Shown piece by piece: positions 21,208 through 30,044 of a stretch of DNA of 52,593 bases (position 1 is the first letter of the stretch; every line of letters starts with the position of its first letter). The notes below the pieces were generated by a model. The model made no database searches. It was given only the letters and a program-made list of their open reading frames with translations, and was not told where the DNA came from. The stretch is from Stenotrophomonas koreensis (GTDB taxonomy: Bacteria > Pseudomonadota > Gammaproteobacteria > Xanthomonadales > Xanthomonadaceae). The position numbers were made by a program, and so were the translations under genes. Where the stretch lies: NCBI RefSeq assembly GCF_001431525.1, contig NZ_LDJH01000015.1:1-52593 (forward strand). Direction: 5' to 3'.

Positions 21208-22194
21208 ATGACTTCCCGCATGCCACGCCGCCGGGCGGACGCCTCCGTGCCCGCCGCCTCTCCCCTGCATCCGCGCAACCACCACCATGGCCGCTACGAC
21301 CTGGCCGTGCTGTGCCAGGCCAACCCGGCCCTGCGCGCCCACCTGCTGCATACCCTGGGCGGGGCGCAGAGCATCGATTTCAGTGCCCCTGCCGCCGTAC
21401 GCGAGCTCAACCGCGCGCTGCTGCGGCAGTACTACGGCATCGCCCACTGGGACATTCCCGATGGCTACCTGTGCCCGCCGGTGCCCGGGCGGGTGGATTA
21501 CCTGCACGGCCTGGCCGACCTGCTGGCCGCCGACAACGGCGGCGTGCTGCCGCGCGGGCCGCAGTGGCGCGTGCTCGATATCGGCGTCGGTGCCAATGTG
21601 ATCTATCCGTTGCTGGGCCATGCCGAGTACGGCTGGTCGTTCGTCGGCAGCGACATCGCCGCCGCTTCGCTGCAGCATGCGCGGGCCAATGTGCAGGGCA
21701 ACCGGCTGGAGGCAGTCATCGACCTGCGGCTGCAGGCCAACCGCGGCCAGCTGTTCAAGGGCGTGATCGGTGCCGGCGAGCGCTTCGCGCTGAGCCTGTG
21801 CAATCCCCCTTTCCATGCTTCGGCCGAGGAGGCGGCGCGCGGCAGCGTGCGCAAGCTGCGCAACCTGGCGGCGGGCAGGCCAGTTCCGGGTTCCCGGCAG
21901 GCGCCGGCATTGAATTTTGGCGGCCAGGCCAACGAGCTGTGGTGCACCGGTGGCGAGGCGTCGTTCCTGCGCCGGATGGTCAACGAATCGGTGGACGTGG
22001 CCGACCAGGTGCTGTGGTTCTCCTCGCTGGTGGCCAAAAGCGAACACCTGCCCGGGCTGCACCGGCAGCTGGGCAAGGCCGGTGCCCGCGAGGTGCGCGA
22101 GGTGGCCATGGCCCAGGGCAGCAAGCGCAGCCGCTTCGTGGCCTGGAGCTTCCAGCCGGCCGCGCAGCGCCAGCGCTGGCTGCAGCCTGGCTGA
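21208..22194 (+). CDS. rlmF: 23S rRNA (adenine-1618-N6)-methyltransferase
   Basis: A 328-residue RlmF, which methylates N6 of A1618 in 23S rRNA using S-adenosylmethionine. The N-terminal signature [15 protein letters not shown] is followed by DFS, the SAM-binding [16 protein letters not shown], and the catalytic CNPPFH motif of N6-adenine methylases. The [13 protein letters not shown] block is also typical. The ATG at 21208 is the only start close before the signature. It is divergent from the broken DUF3667 gene and convergent with the MAPEG gene. Confidence 0.92.
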   Translation: MTSRMPRRRADASVPAASPLHPRNHHHGRYDLAVLCQANPALRAHLLHTLGGAQSIDFSAPAAVRELNRALLRQYYGIAHWDIPDGYLCPPVPGRVDYLHGLADLLAADNGGVLPRGPQWRVLDIGVGANVIYPLLGHAEYGWSFVGSDIAAASLQHARANVQGNRLEAVIDLRLQANRGQLFKGVIGAGERFALSLCNPPFHASAEEAARGSVRKLRNLAAGRPVPGSRQAPALNFGGQANELWCTGGEASFLRRMVNESVDVADQVLWFSSLVAKSEHLPGLHRQLGKAGAREVREVAMAQGSKRSRFVAWSFQPAAQRQRWLQPG

Positions 22195-22209
22195 GCGCGC
22201 GCGGCAGCT

Positions 22210-22605
22210 TCAGCTGGCTACCACGAACAGGCCGATGCAGCAGGCCACCCCGGCAAACCAGAACCCGCTGCGCACGCTGGCCAGGTCGGCCAGATACGCG
22301 CCGATGTACCCCAGCCGGCAGGCGAGGAAGGCCAGTGCCAGACGGTCGATCATGACCGCATCGGCGCCGGCCTGCCCGGCCAGCAGTACCCCGGCGATGA
22401 ACAACGGCAGCGCTTCAAAGCCATTCTGCTGGGCGGCATGGGCCCGCGCCTGCCAGCCCTGCAGACCGGCCAGCCATTGACGCGGGTTGTGGTTGTCAAA
22501 ACCGCCGTTGCGCCGTGGCTTGCCAAAGCTGCCGGATTTGGCGATCAGCGCGCAGATCCATGGCAACAGGCAGGCAATCAGGACGCAGCTGTAGGCAAGG
22601 CGCAT
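22210..22605 (-). CDS. MAPEG-family membrane protein
   Basis: A 131-residue integral membrane protein with four predicted helices. The family block around residues 40-70 (NPRQWLAGLQGWQARAHAAQQNGFEALPLF) matches MAPEG proteins, relatives of microsomal glutathione transferases. Bacterial members are mostly uncharacterised. CGGAG lies eight bases before the ATG at 22605. A much longer antisense frame over the next gene shares this stop but is a shadow. Confidence 0.85.
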   Translation of the reverse strand: MRLAYSCVLIACLLPWICALIAKSGSFGKPRRNGGFDNHNPRQWLAGLQGWQARAHAAQQNGFEALPLFIAGVLLAGQAGADAVMIDRLALAFLACRLGYIGAYLADLASVRSGFWFAGVACCIGLFVVAS

Positions 22606-22749
22606 GGGAGGGCTCCGGGTGATGGAAAGTGCCAAGGCTAGCCCAGGCCGGGCTGTCCGTGCTCGACCGGTTTCCCGGGTGACAGCTGACACTGTTGATG
22701 CGCCGTGCTTGCCGGCACAATCACGGGCAATTCCTCTGGAGACACACCG

Positions 22750-24612
22750 ATGCGCCTGCTCGCTTCCCGCAGTGTTCTCGCCCTGGCCATGGGCCTGGCC
22801 CTGGCCGGCTGTTCCCCCGCACCGACACCGCCGGCAGCGGTCAGCGCCGAACAGGTGCAGGCCGAATCCAAGCGCCTGAATGCCTGGTTTGACGAGCAAT
22901 ACGCGCAGTGGATGCGGTTTTCGCCGTTGATGCTCAGCTTCCAGGGCAGCAAGGAGCTCAACGACCAGCTCGACGACGTTTCCGAGGCCGGCATGGATGC
23001 GCGCCTGGCCTGGCTGGAAAACTCGGTCAAGGCGATGGAAGCCGGCTTTGATTACCGCCTGCTGGATGCCGAAACCCAGACCTCCTGGGAGCTGTGGAAG
23101 CGTCAGTACGAGAACGAGCGCGACGGCAAGGCGTTCCGCCAGAACCAGTACGTGTTCGACCAGATGAACGGCATGCAGTCCACGCTGCCGATGCTGCTGA
23201 TGAACTTCCACAGCGTCGACAGCGAGGCCGATTACCAGGCCTACATCGCCCGTCTGAATGCGATGCCACGCTTCTTCGGCCAGCTGCTGGACCACGCCCA
23301 GAAGGCCCAGGCCGCCGGCACCCTGCCGCCGCGCTTCGCTCTGGAAGCGGTGTCGGCACAGTCGCGAGCGCTGGTTGCCGGTGCCCCCTTCAGCAGCGGG
23401 GCCGACAGTGCCCTGTGGGCGGACCTGCAGCGCAAGGCCGATGCCCTGGTGGACAAGGAGAAGATCACCGCCGAACGTGCCAGCGAGCTGAAGGCCCAGG
23501 CCCGCAGCGCGTTGCTGGACAGCGTCCAGCCGGCTTACGGCCGGATCATTGCCTGGGCCGACGCTGCGCGTGAGCAGGCGCTGGTCAACCCGTCCGGCGT
23601 CGGCACCACCCAGGCCGGCAACAACGGCGCGGCGTATTACCGCCACCAGCTCAAGCAGAACACCACCACCGAGTTGACCGCCGAGCAGATCCACGAGATC
23701 GGCCTGGCCGATGTCGCGCGCCTGCGCGGGGAGATGGAGGCGATCCAGAAAACCATCGGCGTGGAAGGTGACCTGCAGGCGTTCTTCGCCCATGTGGCCA
23801 GCAACCCGGCGCTGCAGTACCCCAATACCGACGAAGGCCGCGCCGCCTACATGGCCGATACCAATGCGGCCATCGACAACATTCGCAAGCTGTTGCCGGA
23901 CTATTTCGGCCTGCTGCCGAAGGCGCCGCTGGAAGTACGCCGGGTCGAGGCGTTCCGCGAGCAGCCCGGTGCCGCCCAGCACTACTACCCGGGCACCGCC
24001 GACGGCGCGCGTCCGGGCATCTACTACATGCACATGTCCGACATGAGCGCGATGCCCAGGACCGAGCTGGAGGTGATTGCCTACCACGAGGCGCTGCCGG
24101 GCCATCACATGCAGCTGTCCATTGCCCAGGAGCTGACCGGCCTGCCGAAGTTCCGCACCCAGCTGATGCTCAGTGCCTATTCCGAAGGCTGGGGGCTGTA
24201 CAGCGAACGCCTGGCCAAGGAAATGCCGGGCACCTACCAGGACCCGTATTCCGACTACGGCCGGCTGGTGTCGGAGATGTGGCGCGCGATCCGCCTGGTG
24301 GTGGATACCGGCCTGCACGCCAAGGGCTGGACCGAGGAACAGGCGGTGGCCTATTTCGCCGAAAACAGCTCCATTCCCAAGGCGGCGATGGAATCGGAAG
24401 TGCGCCGTTACCTGATCATGCCCGGCCAGGCCACCTCCTACAAAATCGGCATGAACAAGATGCTGGAGCTGCGCGCCAAGGCTGAAAACGCGCTGGGCGA
24501 CAAGTTCGACATCCGCGGTTTCCACGACACCATCCTCGGCGGTGGTGCGTTGCCGCTGGACCTGCTGGAAAAGCGCGTGGATGGCTGGATCGCCGCGCAT
24601 AAGGCGGCATGA
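22750..24612 (+). CDS. DUF885 zinc peptidase-like lipoprotein
   Basis: A 620-residue lipoprotein (lipobox LALAGCS) of the DUF885 family, predicted zinc metallopeptidases of the gluzincin type. The active-site motif is HEALPGHH at residues 446-453, an HExxxxHH variant. The downstream SAYSEGWGLYSERL supplies the third ligand glutamate. Length is normal for the family. TGGAG lies about eight bases before the ATG at 22750. The lipid anchor places it in the envelope, where it may trim peptides. The substrate is unknown. Confidence 0.88.
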   Translation: MRLLASRSVLALAMGLALAGCSPAPTPPAAVSAEQVQAESKRLNAWFDEQYAQWMRFSPLMLSFQGSKELNDQLDDVSEAGMDARLAWLENSVKAMEAGFDYRLLDAETQTSWELWKRQYENERDGKAFRQNQYVFDQMNGMQSTLPMLLMNFHSVDSEADYQAYIARLNAMPRFFGQLLDHAQKAQAAGTLPPRFALEAVSAQSRALVAGAPFSSGADSALWADLQRKADALVDKEKITAERASELKAQARSALLDSVQPAYGRIIAWADAAREQALVNPSGVGTTQAGNNGAAYYRHQLKQNTTTELTAEQIHEIGLADVARLRGEMEAIQKTIGVEGDLQAFFAHVASNPALQYPNTDEGRAAYMADTNAAIDNIRKLLPDYFGLLPKAPLEVRRVEAFREQPGAAQHYYPGTADGARPGIYYMHMSDMSAMPRTELEVIAYHEALPGHHMQLSIAQELTGLPKFRTQLMLSAYSEGWGLYSERLAKEMPGTYQDPYSDYGRLVSEMWRAIRLVVDTGLHAKGWTEEQAVAYFAENSSIPKAAMESEVRRYLIMPGQATSYKIGMNKMLELRAKAENALGDKFDIRGFHDTILGGGALPLDLLEKRVDGWIAAHKAA

Positions 24613-25136
24613 GCCGGCGCTGAGGACGTTTCCCGCCCGCCCGTCGACGGATCAGTGTCGGCGGGCGCGGCCGGACATCAGGTACCAGGTCCACAGCAGC
24701 ACGTAACAGGGGATGCGGATGGTGCCGGCCACCGGCGCACTTGGCAGATCCGCCGCCGCATATCGATCAGTACCGCAGCAACACGGAAACACGGCAGCGC
24801 TGGTTGCGTGCCACTGGCTCCGCCGGCCTGCTGCCTCGGCTTCTCATCCTGCCGCAATCACCCGGCTGTCGCCGCCGCGCCGACAGCTGCTGTCCTGGCA
24901 ACCGGATTTATTCCCCACGCCTGCTCCTGCTTCTGGCGCTGACCGGCAGAGCCTGTCGTTGTCTTTCCCTGTCTGTCGTTTCCGACGTTGTTGCAGGCAA
25001 ATACCGGGTTTGTTGCCCGGCCGCACACAGCGATACATGGCGATACACAGCAGCCTGTTTTTTTGCAGGGTTGTTCATGTTTTCGGCACTACCTTGGAAA
25101 CCACGCAGCAACCCTGCTGTGCCAGGAGATCGCCCC
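24613..25136. other. Long intergenic region with possible gene remnant
   Basis: About 520 bases between the DUF885 gene and the RcnB-like gene. No complete gene is seen. A minus-strand open stretch ending at 24652 could be a decayed membrane protein tail (listed separately). The last 150 bases turn A+T-rich and should hold the promoter of the RcnB-like gene. Confidence 0.4.
24652..24780 (-). pseudogene. Possible 3' fragment of a membrane protein
   Basis: The minus strand is open here and ends IRIPCYVLLWTWYLMSGRAR before TGA. The hydrophobic, Trp/Tyr-rich stretch followed by a basic tail resembles the end of small DUF2569-like membrane proteins. The part upstream has no start codon or convincing family match. 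It may be a relic or chance; the call is weak. Confidence 0.2.
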
Positions 25137-25649
25137 ATGAAGCACTTGCTCGCCCCGGTTCTCTCGTTGTCCCTGTTGATGGCTGCGAGCGCTGCAGCCG
25201 CACCGCCTGCCGCGCCGCTCACTGCCCCGGCAGCCTCCGGCCAGCGCCAGGCGCAGGCCCCTACCGGCCAGGTTCATGCACCAGCGGCAGCGCAGGCCCA
25301 GCGTCCTGCGCTGGGTGAACGTCGGGCCCTGCACGGCCAGGCTGGGCCGCAGCACCATCGCCATGGCCCCGGCCATGCGCAGGAACATCGCCGCTACCAC
25401 GGCCGGGGGGGCGCTGCGATGGCCGGCCCACGCGCCGGTGGGCCGGCTGGAATGCGGCATGGCCGCGAGCGCATCCGCCTGGGCGCACCGCTGGCCGAAA
25501 ACCGCCAAGGCGTGGTGGTCAGCGAGCCGGGCAAGCACGGCCTGCGCAAGGCCCCGCGTGGGCAGGAATGGCGCAAGCTCGGCCAGCGCTATGTGCGCGT
25601 GACCAGCGGCAGCAATGTGGTCAACGAGATCGTGATCAACGGCCTGTGA
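25137..25649 (+). CDS. RcnB-like periplasmic protein with His-rich middle
   Basis: A 170-residue exported protein. After a signal peptide (ending about AAAAPP) comes an Ala/Gln-rich stretch, then a His/Arg/Gly-rich segment (for example QHHRHGPGHAQEHRRYHG, about residues 62-80). The C-terminal domain KHGLRKAPRGQEWRKLGQRY...NEIVING is the RcnB family fold. RcnB in Escherichia coli adjusts nickel and cobalt efflux; many relatives are merely envelope proteins of unknown role. The His-rich segment could bind metal. AGGAG lies nine bases before the ATG. No rcnA efflux gene is adjacent. Confidence 0.8.
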   Translation: MKHLLAPVLSLSLLMAASAAAAPPAAPLTAPAASGQRQAQAPTGQVHAPAAAQAQRPALGERRALHGQAGPQHHRHGPGHAQEHRRYHGRGGAAMAGPRAGGPAGMRHGRERIRLGAPLAENRQGVVVSEPGKHGLRKAPRGQEWRKLGQRYVRVTSGSNVVNEIVINGL

Positions 25650-25688
25650 CCACCGCCGGTGCGTGATCCGCGCATCCGCCGGCACCGC

Positions 25689-25717
25689 AAAGGCCCTGCC
25701 GAAGCAGGGCCTTTGCT
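25689..25717 (+). terminator. Rho-independent terminator after RcnB-like gene
   Basis: The stem AAAGGCCCTGC / GCAGGGCCTTT with a CGAA loop, then GCTTTT. It lies 39 bases after the stop codon and also faces the converging lipoprotein gene. Confidence 0.85.
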
Positions 25718-25777
25718 TTTCAGTCCGAAAGCAAGGGCGGATTTGCGCCGGCAATCAAAGGGCATGCTGATCCGGCG

Positions 25778-26251
25778 TTACGGTTCGCCGTGATCGGGCA
25801 GCATCAGCACCAGCGGCGCGCAGCCAGGTGCATCGCAGGCGAAATACCGTTGTTGGCCGGCCCGGGTCCAGCGGGCCGTGCCGGCTGCATTGATCCGGTA
25901 CTGCCAGTGCTGGCCATCGGCCACCAGCTCGCCGGAAATTTCACACGGCAGATAATCAAAACCCTGGTGCTGCAGCTGCGGGTATTCGCTGGCCAGGCGG
26001 AAAAATTGCGCCACTTGGGCATGGCTGAGTTGCCATGCCTGGCAGGCAGGCGGGAACTGCCTGCCGCCAGATTCAGGGTTTTCCAGCAGCTGTGCCGGTG
26101 AGGTGCTCAGCACCTGCAGCGTGCGCCTGCCCTCAACGGCTGGGCCCGGATGGCTGCTGCATGCGCTCAGGCTCAGGCTGAGCAGCAGGGTTGTACAGGC
26201 CAGCGCCTTCGCCGGCGCTCCTGCAGGAAATGAGGTCAGGGGCATGAACAT
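25778..26251 (-). CDS. Conserved lipoprotein of unknown function
   Basis: About 157 residues, starting with a signal helix and lipobox LSLSACSS. The rest has a regular pattern: WQLSHAQVAQFFRLASEY, FDYLPCEISGEL, WQYRINAAGTARWTR, then CDAPGC near the end. Four cysteines in the mature domain may form two disulfides. I recognise no named family. The start is uncertain. The ATG at 26251 has a weak GGCGAG before it and gives a proper signal. An in-frame ATG at 26464 has a better AGGA site but would place 70 extra residues before the signal, which is unlikely for a lipoprotein. Confidence 0.65.
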   Translation of the reverse strand: MFMPLTSFPAGAPAKALACTTLLLSLSLSACSSHPGPAVEGRRTLQVLSTSPAQLLENPESGGRQFPPACQAWQLSHAQVAQFFRLASEYPQLQHQGFDYLPCEISGELVADGQHWQYRINAAGTARWTRAGQQRYFACDAPGCAPLVLMLPDHGEP

Positions 26252-26767
26252 CGCGCTCGCCGGCTTCATGAGGGTGCGGCAGGGGGCATCCTCGGGTTGA
26301 TCAACAGGTGCTGTGTCTGGAGAGCGGCTTCCCTGTGCCGGCGCGATGACGGCCGACCACCGCGATTCCATCACTACAGGCGCACGCAGGGCCTGCTCCA
26401 GCGTCAGCTTGTCCACGTGCTGGGCCAGCTGCTGTCTGAGGGAACCCGCTGTCGGATCGCTCATGGCATTGTTCCTGTGTCGGTGACGGAAGGCTGTTCC
26501 GTTGCCGACCCTCGGTGCCGAGGGCGGTCGGGTCAAGGCAGCCGCTGACGTTTTGCGGCTGCTGTCGCAGTTACCACGCTGGGTGGCGCGCTCCATGCCT
26601 GGCAGCCTGGTTTCACTCACAGGGCAGTAAATATGCTGCTGGGCCTGGTTCCGCGATTGCCGTGCTGACGCGCCTGCCCCCGTCGGCCGCTGTCTGCGCC
26701 GTCGTACACTGCCCAGCCCGCAGCGCTGCGCGTCTGCGGGCCCTTCATCTGCTGCCCGGCTCGTGCC
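26252..26767. other. Divergent intergenic region
   Basis: About 515 bases between the divergent lipoprotein and PTS IIC-like genes. The minus strand stays open up to 26620 in frame with the lipoprotein; the section from 26464 has a start codon and AGGA spacing but no recognisable product. No RNA gene or repeat is seen. Confidence 0.35.
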
Positions 26768-27787
26768 ATGTCGCTGAAAACCTTCCTTGCTGCCCGCAAC
26801 ATCGAGTTCTCGCTGCGCCGCTACGGTGTGGAGGCGCTCAACTACATGACCCTGGGCCTGTTCGGCTCGCTGGTGATCGGCCTGATCCTGAAGACCGTCG
26901 GCGGCTGGACCGGTATCGAGGCGCTGGTCGAGGCCGGAGCGATGGCCCAGCAGGCGATGGGCGCGGCCATCGGTGTGGCCGTGGCCTACGGCCTGCAGGG
27001 GCCGCCGATCGTGATCTTTGCCAGTGCTGCGATCGGCCTGCTGGGGGCCAAGCTGGGCGGGCCGGTCGGCTGTTTTGTTGCCGTCGCGCTGGCGACCGAG
27101 GCCAGCAAGCTGGTCAGCAAGACCACACCGCTGGATATCATCGTCACCCCGGCCACCGCGCTGGTGACCGGGTTTGCCGTGGCCCAGGGCCTGGCCCCGA
27201 TCATCGGCAACGTGATGGAGGCCACCGGCCAGGCCATCCAGTGGGCGATGACCCTGCAGCCGCTGCTGATGAGCGTGGTGCTGGCGGTGGTGATGGGGAT
27301 GATCCTGACCGGACCGACCTCCAGCGCCGCGCTGGCCATTTCATTGAACCTGGGCGGTCTGGCCGGTGGCGCGGCCACGGTCGGCTGTGCGGCGCAGATG
27401 GTTGGTTTTGCGGTGATGAGCTTCAAGGAGAACCGCACCGCCGGCCTGCTCAGCCAGGGCTTGGGCACCAGCATGCTGCAGCTGCCCAACATCGTGCGCA
27501 ACCCGCGCATCTGGATCCCGCCGGTGCTGACCGCCGCCATCCTCGGCCCCATCGCCACGCTGGGCTTCGGCATGCAGAACGTGCCCACCGGCTCGGGCAT
27601 GGGTACCAGTGGTTTTGTCGGCCAGGTCGGCACCCTGGCGGCGATGGGCAACGGGCTGGAGGTGTGGCTGAAGATCGGCCTGCTGCACTTCCTGCTGCCG
27701 GCGCTGCTGTGCCTGCTGATCGCTTGGCCGCTGCGCCGGATCGGCTGGATCAAGGACGGCGACCTGAAGGTCGATGCGAAAATCTGA
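26768..27787 (+). CDS. PTS IIC-like membrane protein (PfoR-type)
   Basis: A 339-residue integral membrane protein with about nine to ten helices, Gly/Ala-rich. It resembles the PTS EIIC_2 group to which PfoR belongs: LNYMTLGLFGSLVIGLILK, a loop ASKLVSKTTPLDIIVTP, and GFAVMSFKENRTAGLLSQGLGTSMLQ. No IIA, IIB, EI or HPr gene is beside it, so sugar phosphotransfer is not shown; such orphan members may be regulators or carriers of unknown substrate. Its stop codon is the first base triplet of a heptamer repeat element. Confidence 0.78.
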   Translation: MSLKTFLAARNIEFSLRRYGVEALNYMTLGLFGSLVIGLILKTVGGWTGIEALVEAGAMAQQAMGAAIGVAVAYGLQGPPIVIFASAAIGLLGAKLGGPVGCFVAVALATEASKLVSKTTPLDIIVTPATALVTGFAVAQGLAPIIGNVMEATGQAIQWAMTLQPLLMSVVLAVVMGMILTGPTSSAALAISLNLGGLAGGAATVGCAAQMVGFAVMSFKENRTAGLLSQGLGTSMLQLPNIVRNPRIWIPPVLTAAILGPIATLGFGMQNVPTGSGMGTSGFVGQVGTLAAMGNGLEVWLKIGLLHFLLPALLCLLIAWPLRRIGWIKDGDLKVDAKI

Positions 27788-27929
27788 GAGCGAGAAACGA
27801 GTGGAGAGGAGCTGAGGAGCAAGAAAAGAGTGGAGAGGAGTGAGTAGAGAGAGAAACCGGGCAGTGCGCTGCTGTTGCCGGCTGCTGTTTTCTCTCTCCT
27901 CACTCCTCTTCCCTCACTCCTCGCCCCTG
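27785..27929. repeat. Heptamer inverted-repeat element A
   Basis: A purine-rich left arm (GAGCGAGAAACGAGTGGAG and variants) begins at the TGA stop of the PTS-like gene. A G+C-rich centre (about 27855-27888) follows, then a pyrimidine-rich right arm (CTCACTCCTCTTCCCTCACT). The arms are imperfect inverted repeats made of degenerate seven-base units. Seen from the minus strand, the right end abuts a copy of the last codons of the adjoining serine hydrolase gene. Confidence 0.8.
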
Positions 27930-27968
27930 GCCAGCCGATGCACTTGGACTGTCGCTGCCGAAGGGCGA
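27920..27968 (-). repeat. Duplicated tail of the serine hydrolase gene
   Basis: Read on the minus strand, this stretch ends CGGCTGGCCAGGGGCGAGGA then GTGA. It encodes RLARGEE-stop, against RLAKGEE-stop at the true end of the gene at 28076. Slightly upstream CGGCAGC also matches. It looks like a decayed copy of the gene end carried along with element A. Confidence 0.5.
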
Positions 27969-27973
27969 CGCTG

Positions 27974-28090
27974 GGAGCGAGAAACGAGAAGAGAGAAACG
28001 AGGGACGAGGAGAGAGAAACGAGTCAGTGTCGTGCTGCTCACCGCTGTTTCCTCTCTCTCCTCACTCCTCCTCCCTCACTCCTCGCCCTT
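27974..28090. repeat. Heptamer inverted-repeat element B
   Basis: A left arm of GAGCGAG, AAACGAG and related units (27975-28023), a centre CAGTGTCGTGCTGCTCACCG, and a right arm CCTCACTCCTCCTCCCTCAC. The last bases encode the C-terminal GEE and stop codon of the serine hydrolase on the minus strand, so element and gene share sequence. Confidence 0.8.
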
Positions 28091-29290
28091 GGCCAAGCGC
28101 TCTTCCTCGGCGGTGAAGGCCGAGTGGCTGCCGACCGGGGCGCCGTCCATGCCGGTGGCGAAGTACGCCACGCCGGTGCCGCTGGCCGGGTCGATCCACA
28201 GCCCCGAGCGCAGGCCGTAGGCATTGCCGGAGTGGCCGACGCGGGCAATGCCGTCGCCGAAGGGATCATCGCCGCAGTCCGGGTGGTCGGTGGCCAGGGT
28301 GATCGTGCCCTGGCCGTAGCGGCACATCGTCGCGCGTGGGACGCCCGGCGGTGGTTCGGGTTCGCCGTCTTCCCAGGTCTGGCCGTTGCCGGGCTGGTAT
28401 ACCCACTGCGGGGTGGTCAGGGCCGCCACCGAGGCCGGGCTGAGCACACGCACGCCGTCGATTTCACCGTCGCCGAGCAGCAGCCGGCCGATCCGGGCCA
28501 GGCTGCTGGCGCTGATCCGCAGCCCGCCCTGGGGCGAGAACGCACCACCGTTGCGGCCGGGCTGCCACAGCGCCAGGTCGCAGCTGCCATCGCGCGCGCG
28601 GCGCACGTTGCAGTCCGGCTTGCGGCCCTGGTTGTCGTCCACCACCGGCACGCGGTTTTCATCGTAGAGCACCACCGCGCGGGCCGCGGTTTGCTCATCA
28701 CAGGTTTCCCAGCCATAGCAGGCGTCGATCCCGGCCGGTTGCAGCACCAGGCGCTGCATCAGCTCATCGAAACGCTCGCCGGTGACACGCTCCATCATCG
28801 AGGCAACCAGCGGTGAATTGAGGTTGGTGTAGCGGAACCAGGTGCCCGGGGCGCGGGTATCCCAGGCACGCGGATCGTCCAGGATCTGACGGATGTCGCC
28901 GTCCAGCGGGGTGGCCCAGTAACCGGCGTTGTCGGTCAGCCCGGAGCGGTGGGAGAGCATCAGGCGCAGCGTGATCGGGGTGTCGGGGAACTGCGGGTGG
29001 CGCAGTGGCGATCCCAGGTAGGTGGAGACATCGGTATCCAGATCCAGCTTGCCTTCCTCTACCAGGCGCAGCACGCCGATGGCCAGTACCAGCTTGGAGA
29101 TCGAGGCGATGCGCACCGGGTCATCGATGCTGACCGCACGGCTGCGGGCGATATCGGCCAGCCCCTCGGCGCGGGAGGCAGTGATGCCGTCGCGGTCGAA
29201 GGCCACGCGCACGCTGGCAATCGGTTGGTGGGCCAGTGCCGGCAGCGCCAGCAGCAGGGTCGACAACACAACGGGCAGGGCAGGGCGCAT
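28076..29290 (-). CDS. Serine hydrolase, class C beta-lactamase family
   Basis: A 404-residue exported protein of the beta-lactamase/transpeptidase-like group. A signal peptide (ALPALAHQ) is followed by the nucleophile motif SISK and the YxN motif in FRYTNLNSP. In place of KTG near the end stands GHSGNAYG, which is common in esterase and D-aminopeptidase-type members. The cysteine-rich middle (CYGWETCDEQ, PDCNVRRA, SCDLALW) suggests disulfides. It is therefore more likely an esterase or peptidase than a drug-inactivating enzyme. The start at 29290 has GGAA seven bases upstream. The last codons lie inside repeat element B. Confidence 0.82.
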   Translation of the reverse strand: MRPALPVVLSTLLLALPALAHQPIASVRVAFDRDGITASRAEGLADIARSRAVSIDDPVRIASISKLVLAIGVLRLVEEGKLDLDTDVSTYLGSPLRHPQFPDTPITLRLMLSHRSGLTDNAGYWATPLDGDIRQILDDPRAWDTRAPGTWFRYTNLNSPLVASMMERVTGERFDELMQRLVLQPAGIDACYGWETCDEQTAARAVVLYDENRVPVVDDNQGRKPDCNVRRARDGSCDLALWQPGRNGGAFSPQGGLRISASSLARIGRLLLGDGEIDGVRVLSPASVAALTTPQWVYQPGNGQTWEDGEPEPPPGVPRATMCRYGQGTITLATDHPDCGDDPFGDGIARVGHSGNAYGLRSGLWIDPASGTGVAYFATGMDGAPVGSHSAFTAEEERLAKGEE

Positions 29291-29470
29291 CGGTATTCCA
29301 GGCAACAGGGAATACCCGTGATAGCCAGTGTCAGGACAATGGTCAAGGCACCGGGGTCATTTCCGACACCACCCTGCCGGGGTCTCTGGCCGACAGCGCG
29401 GCCGGTACGGATGGTGTGGGCAGGCGTGGCCACTGACGCTGGTCGCCTTGGCCATGAGCCGGAGCACCGG

Positions 29471-29821
29471 ATGTCCGTTCGCCTGCCCAACAGCCTGTGT
29501 GATCCCGCCCACCCCCGGCACCGGCAGTGGTTCACGCTGCTGGGCCTGTTGCAGGCGCAGTGCAGTGGCCACCGCCCGCTGGGCGAGGAGGATTGCCGGC
29601 GTGCGGCGGCGCAGTTGCTGATGGAGGTGGTGCTGCGCCAGCTTGGCCAGGTGGAGCGCGTGCGCGTGGATGCTGGCGGCCACCTGCACGTGCGTTGCCA
29701 GCGCGGACAGTACCGGCGCTGGTTCTGGCTGGATGGCCGGCTGGCAACCGCCTACCGGGTAGAAGAAGTCACCACGGCACTGGATGAGGCCTGCCGGGCC
29801 TGGGCCATCGGCGTGGAATGA
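29471..29821 (+). CDS. Hypothetical protein
   Basis: A 116-residue soluble protein that I do not recognise. It has HRQWFTLLGLLQAQ near the start, a helix AAAQLLMEVVLRQLGQVERV, then a beta-rich part (HLHVRCQRGQYRRWFWLDG). GGAG lies about seven bases before the ATG. It stands alone between the divergent serine hydrolase and the convergent J-like gene. Reasonable start, length and codon use support it as real. Confidence 0.5.
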   Translation: MSVRLPNSLCDPAHPRHRQWFTLLGLLQAQCSGHRPLGEEDCRRAAAQLLMEVVLRQLGQVERVRVDAGGHLHVRCQRGQYRRWFWLDGRLATAYRVEEVTTALDEACRAWAIGVE

Positions 29822-30044
29822 CCGGCGCAGAGGGCAGGCCGATGCACCGGTTGCTGGCGACCAGCTGTGTCCCGGCGAAGATGGGGCAGTGACAGCCCGC
29901 CGCGCCATTGGGGTGCCATTGGTGATGGCCGCCGGCAGGCGCCGGTGGCTACCCCTCCCGCCGCGCCGGACGCGGCCGGCAAGGCCATCACCCGGGTCCA
30001 TCCTGCACCTGCCGGGCATGGCTGCCACCAGCGATCGCCGAGGC

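Noticed and set aside
22210..24600. A 796-residue frame on the minus strand reaching through the DUF885 gene
   Set aside because: Only its last 131 residues (the MAPEG protein) make sense; the rest is antisense to the well-supported DUF885 peptidase.
26464..26620. A separate small gene upstream of the lipoprotein on the minus strand
   Set aside because: It is in the same frame as the lipoprotein with no stop between, and the peptide has no recognisable family; kept only as an alternative start.
27788..28085. CRISPR array in the repetitive intergenic region
   Set aside because: The units are seven bases long, degenerate and contiguous, without 25-40 base spacers, and no cas genes are near.
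28076..29290. A true class C (AmpC) drug resistance gene
   Set aside because: The KTG box is replaced by HSG and no ampR is adjacent; an esterase or peptidase role is likelier.
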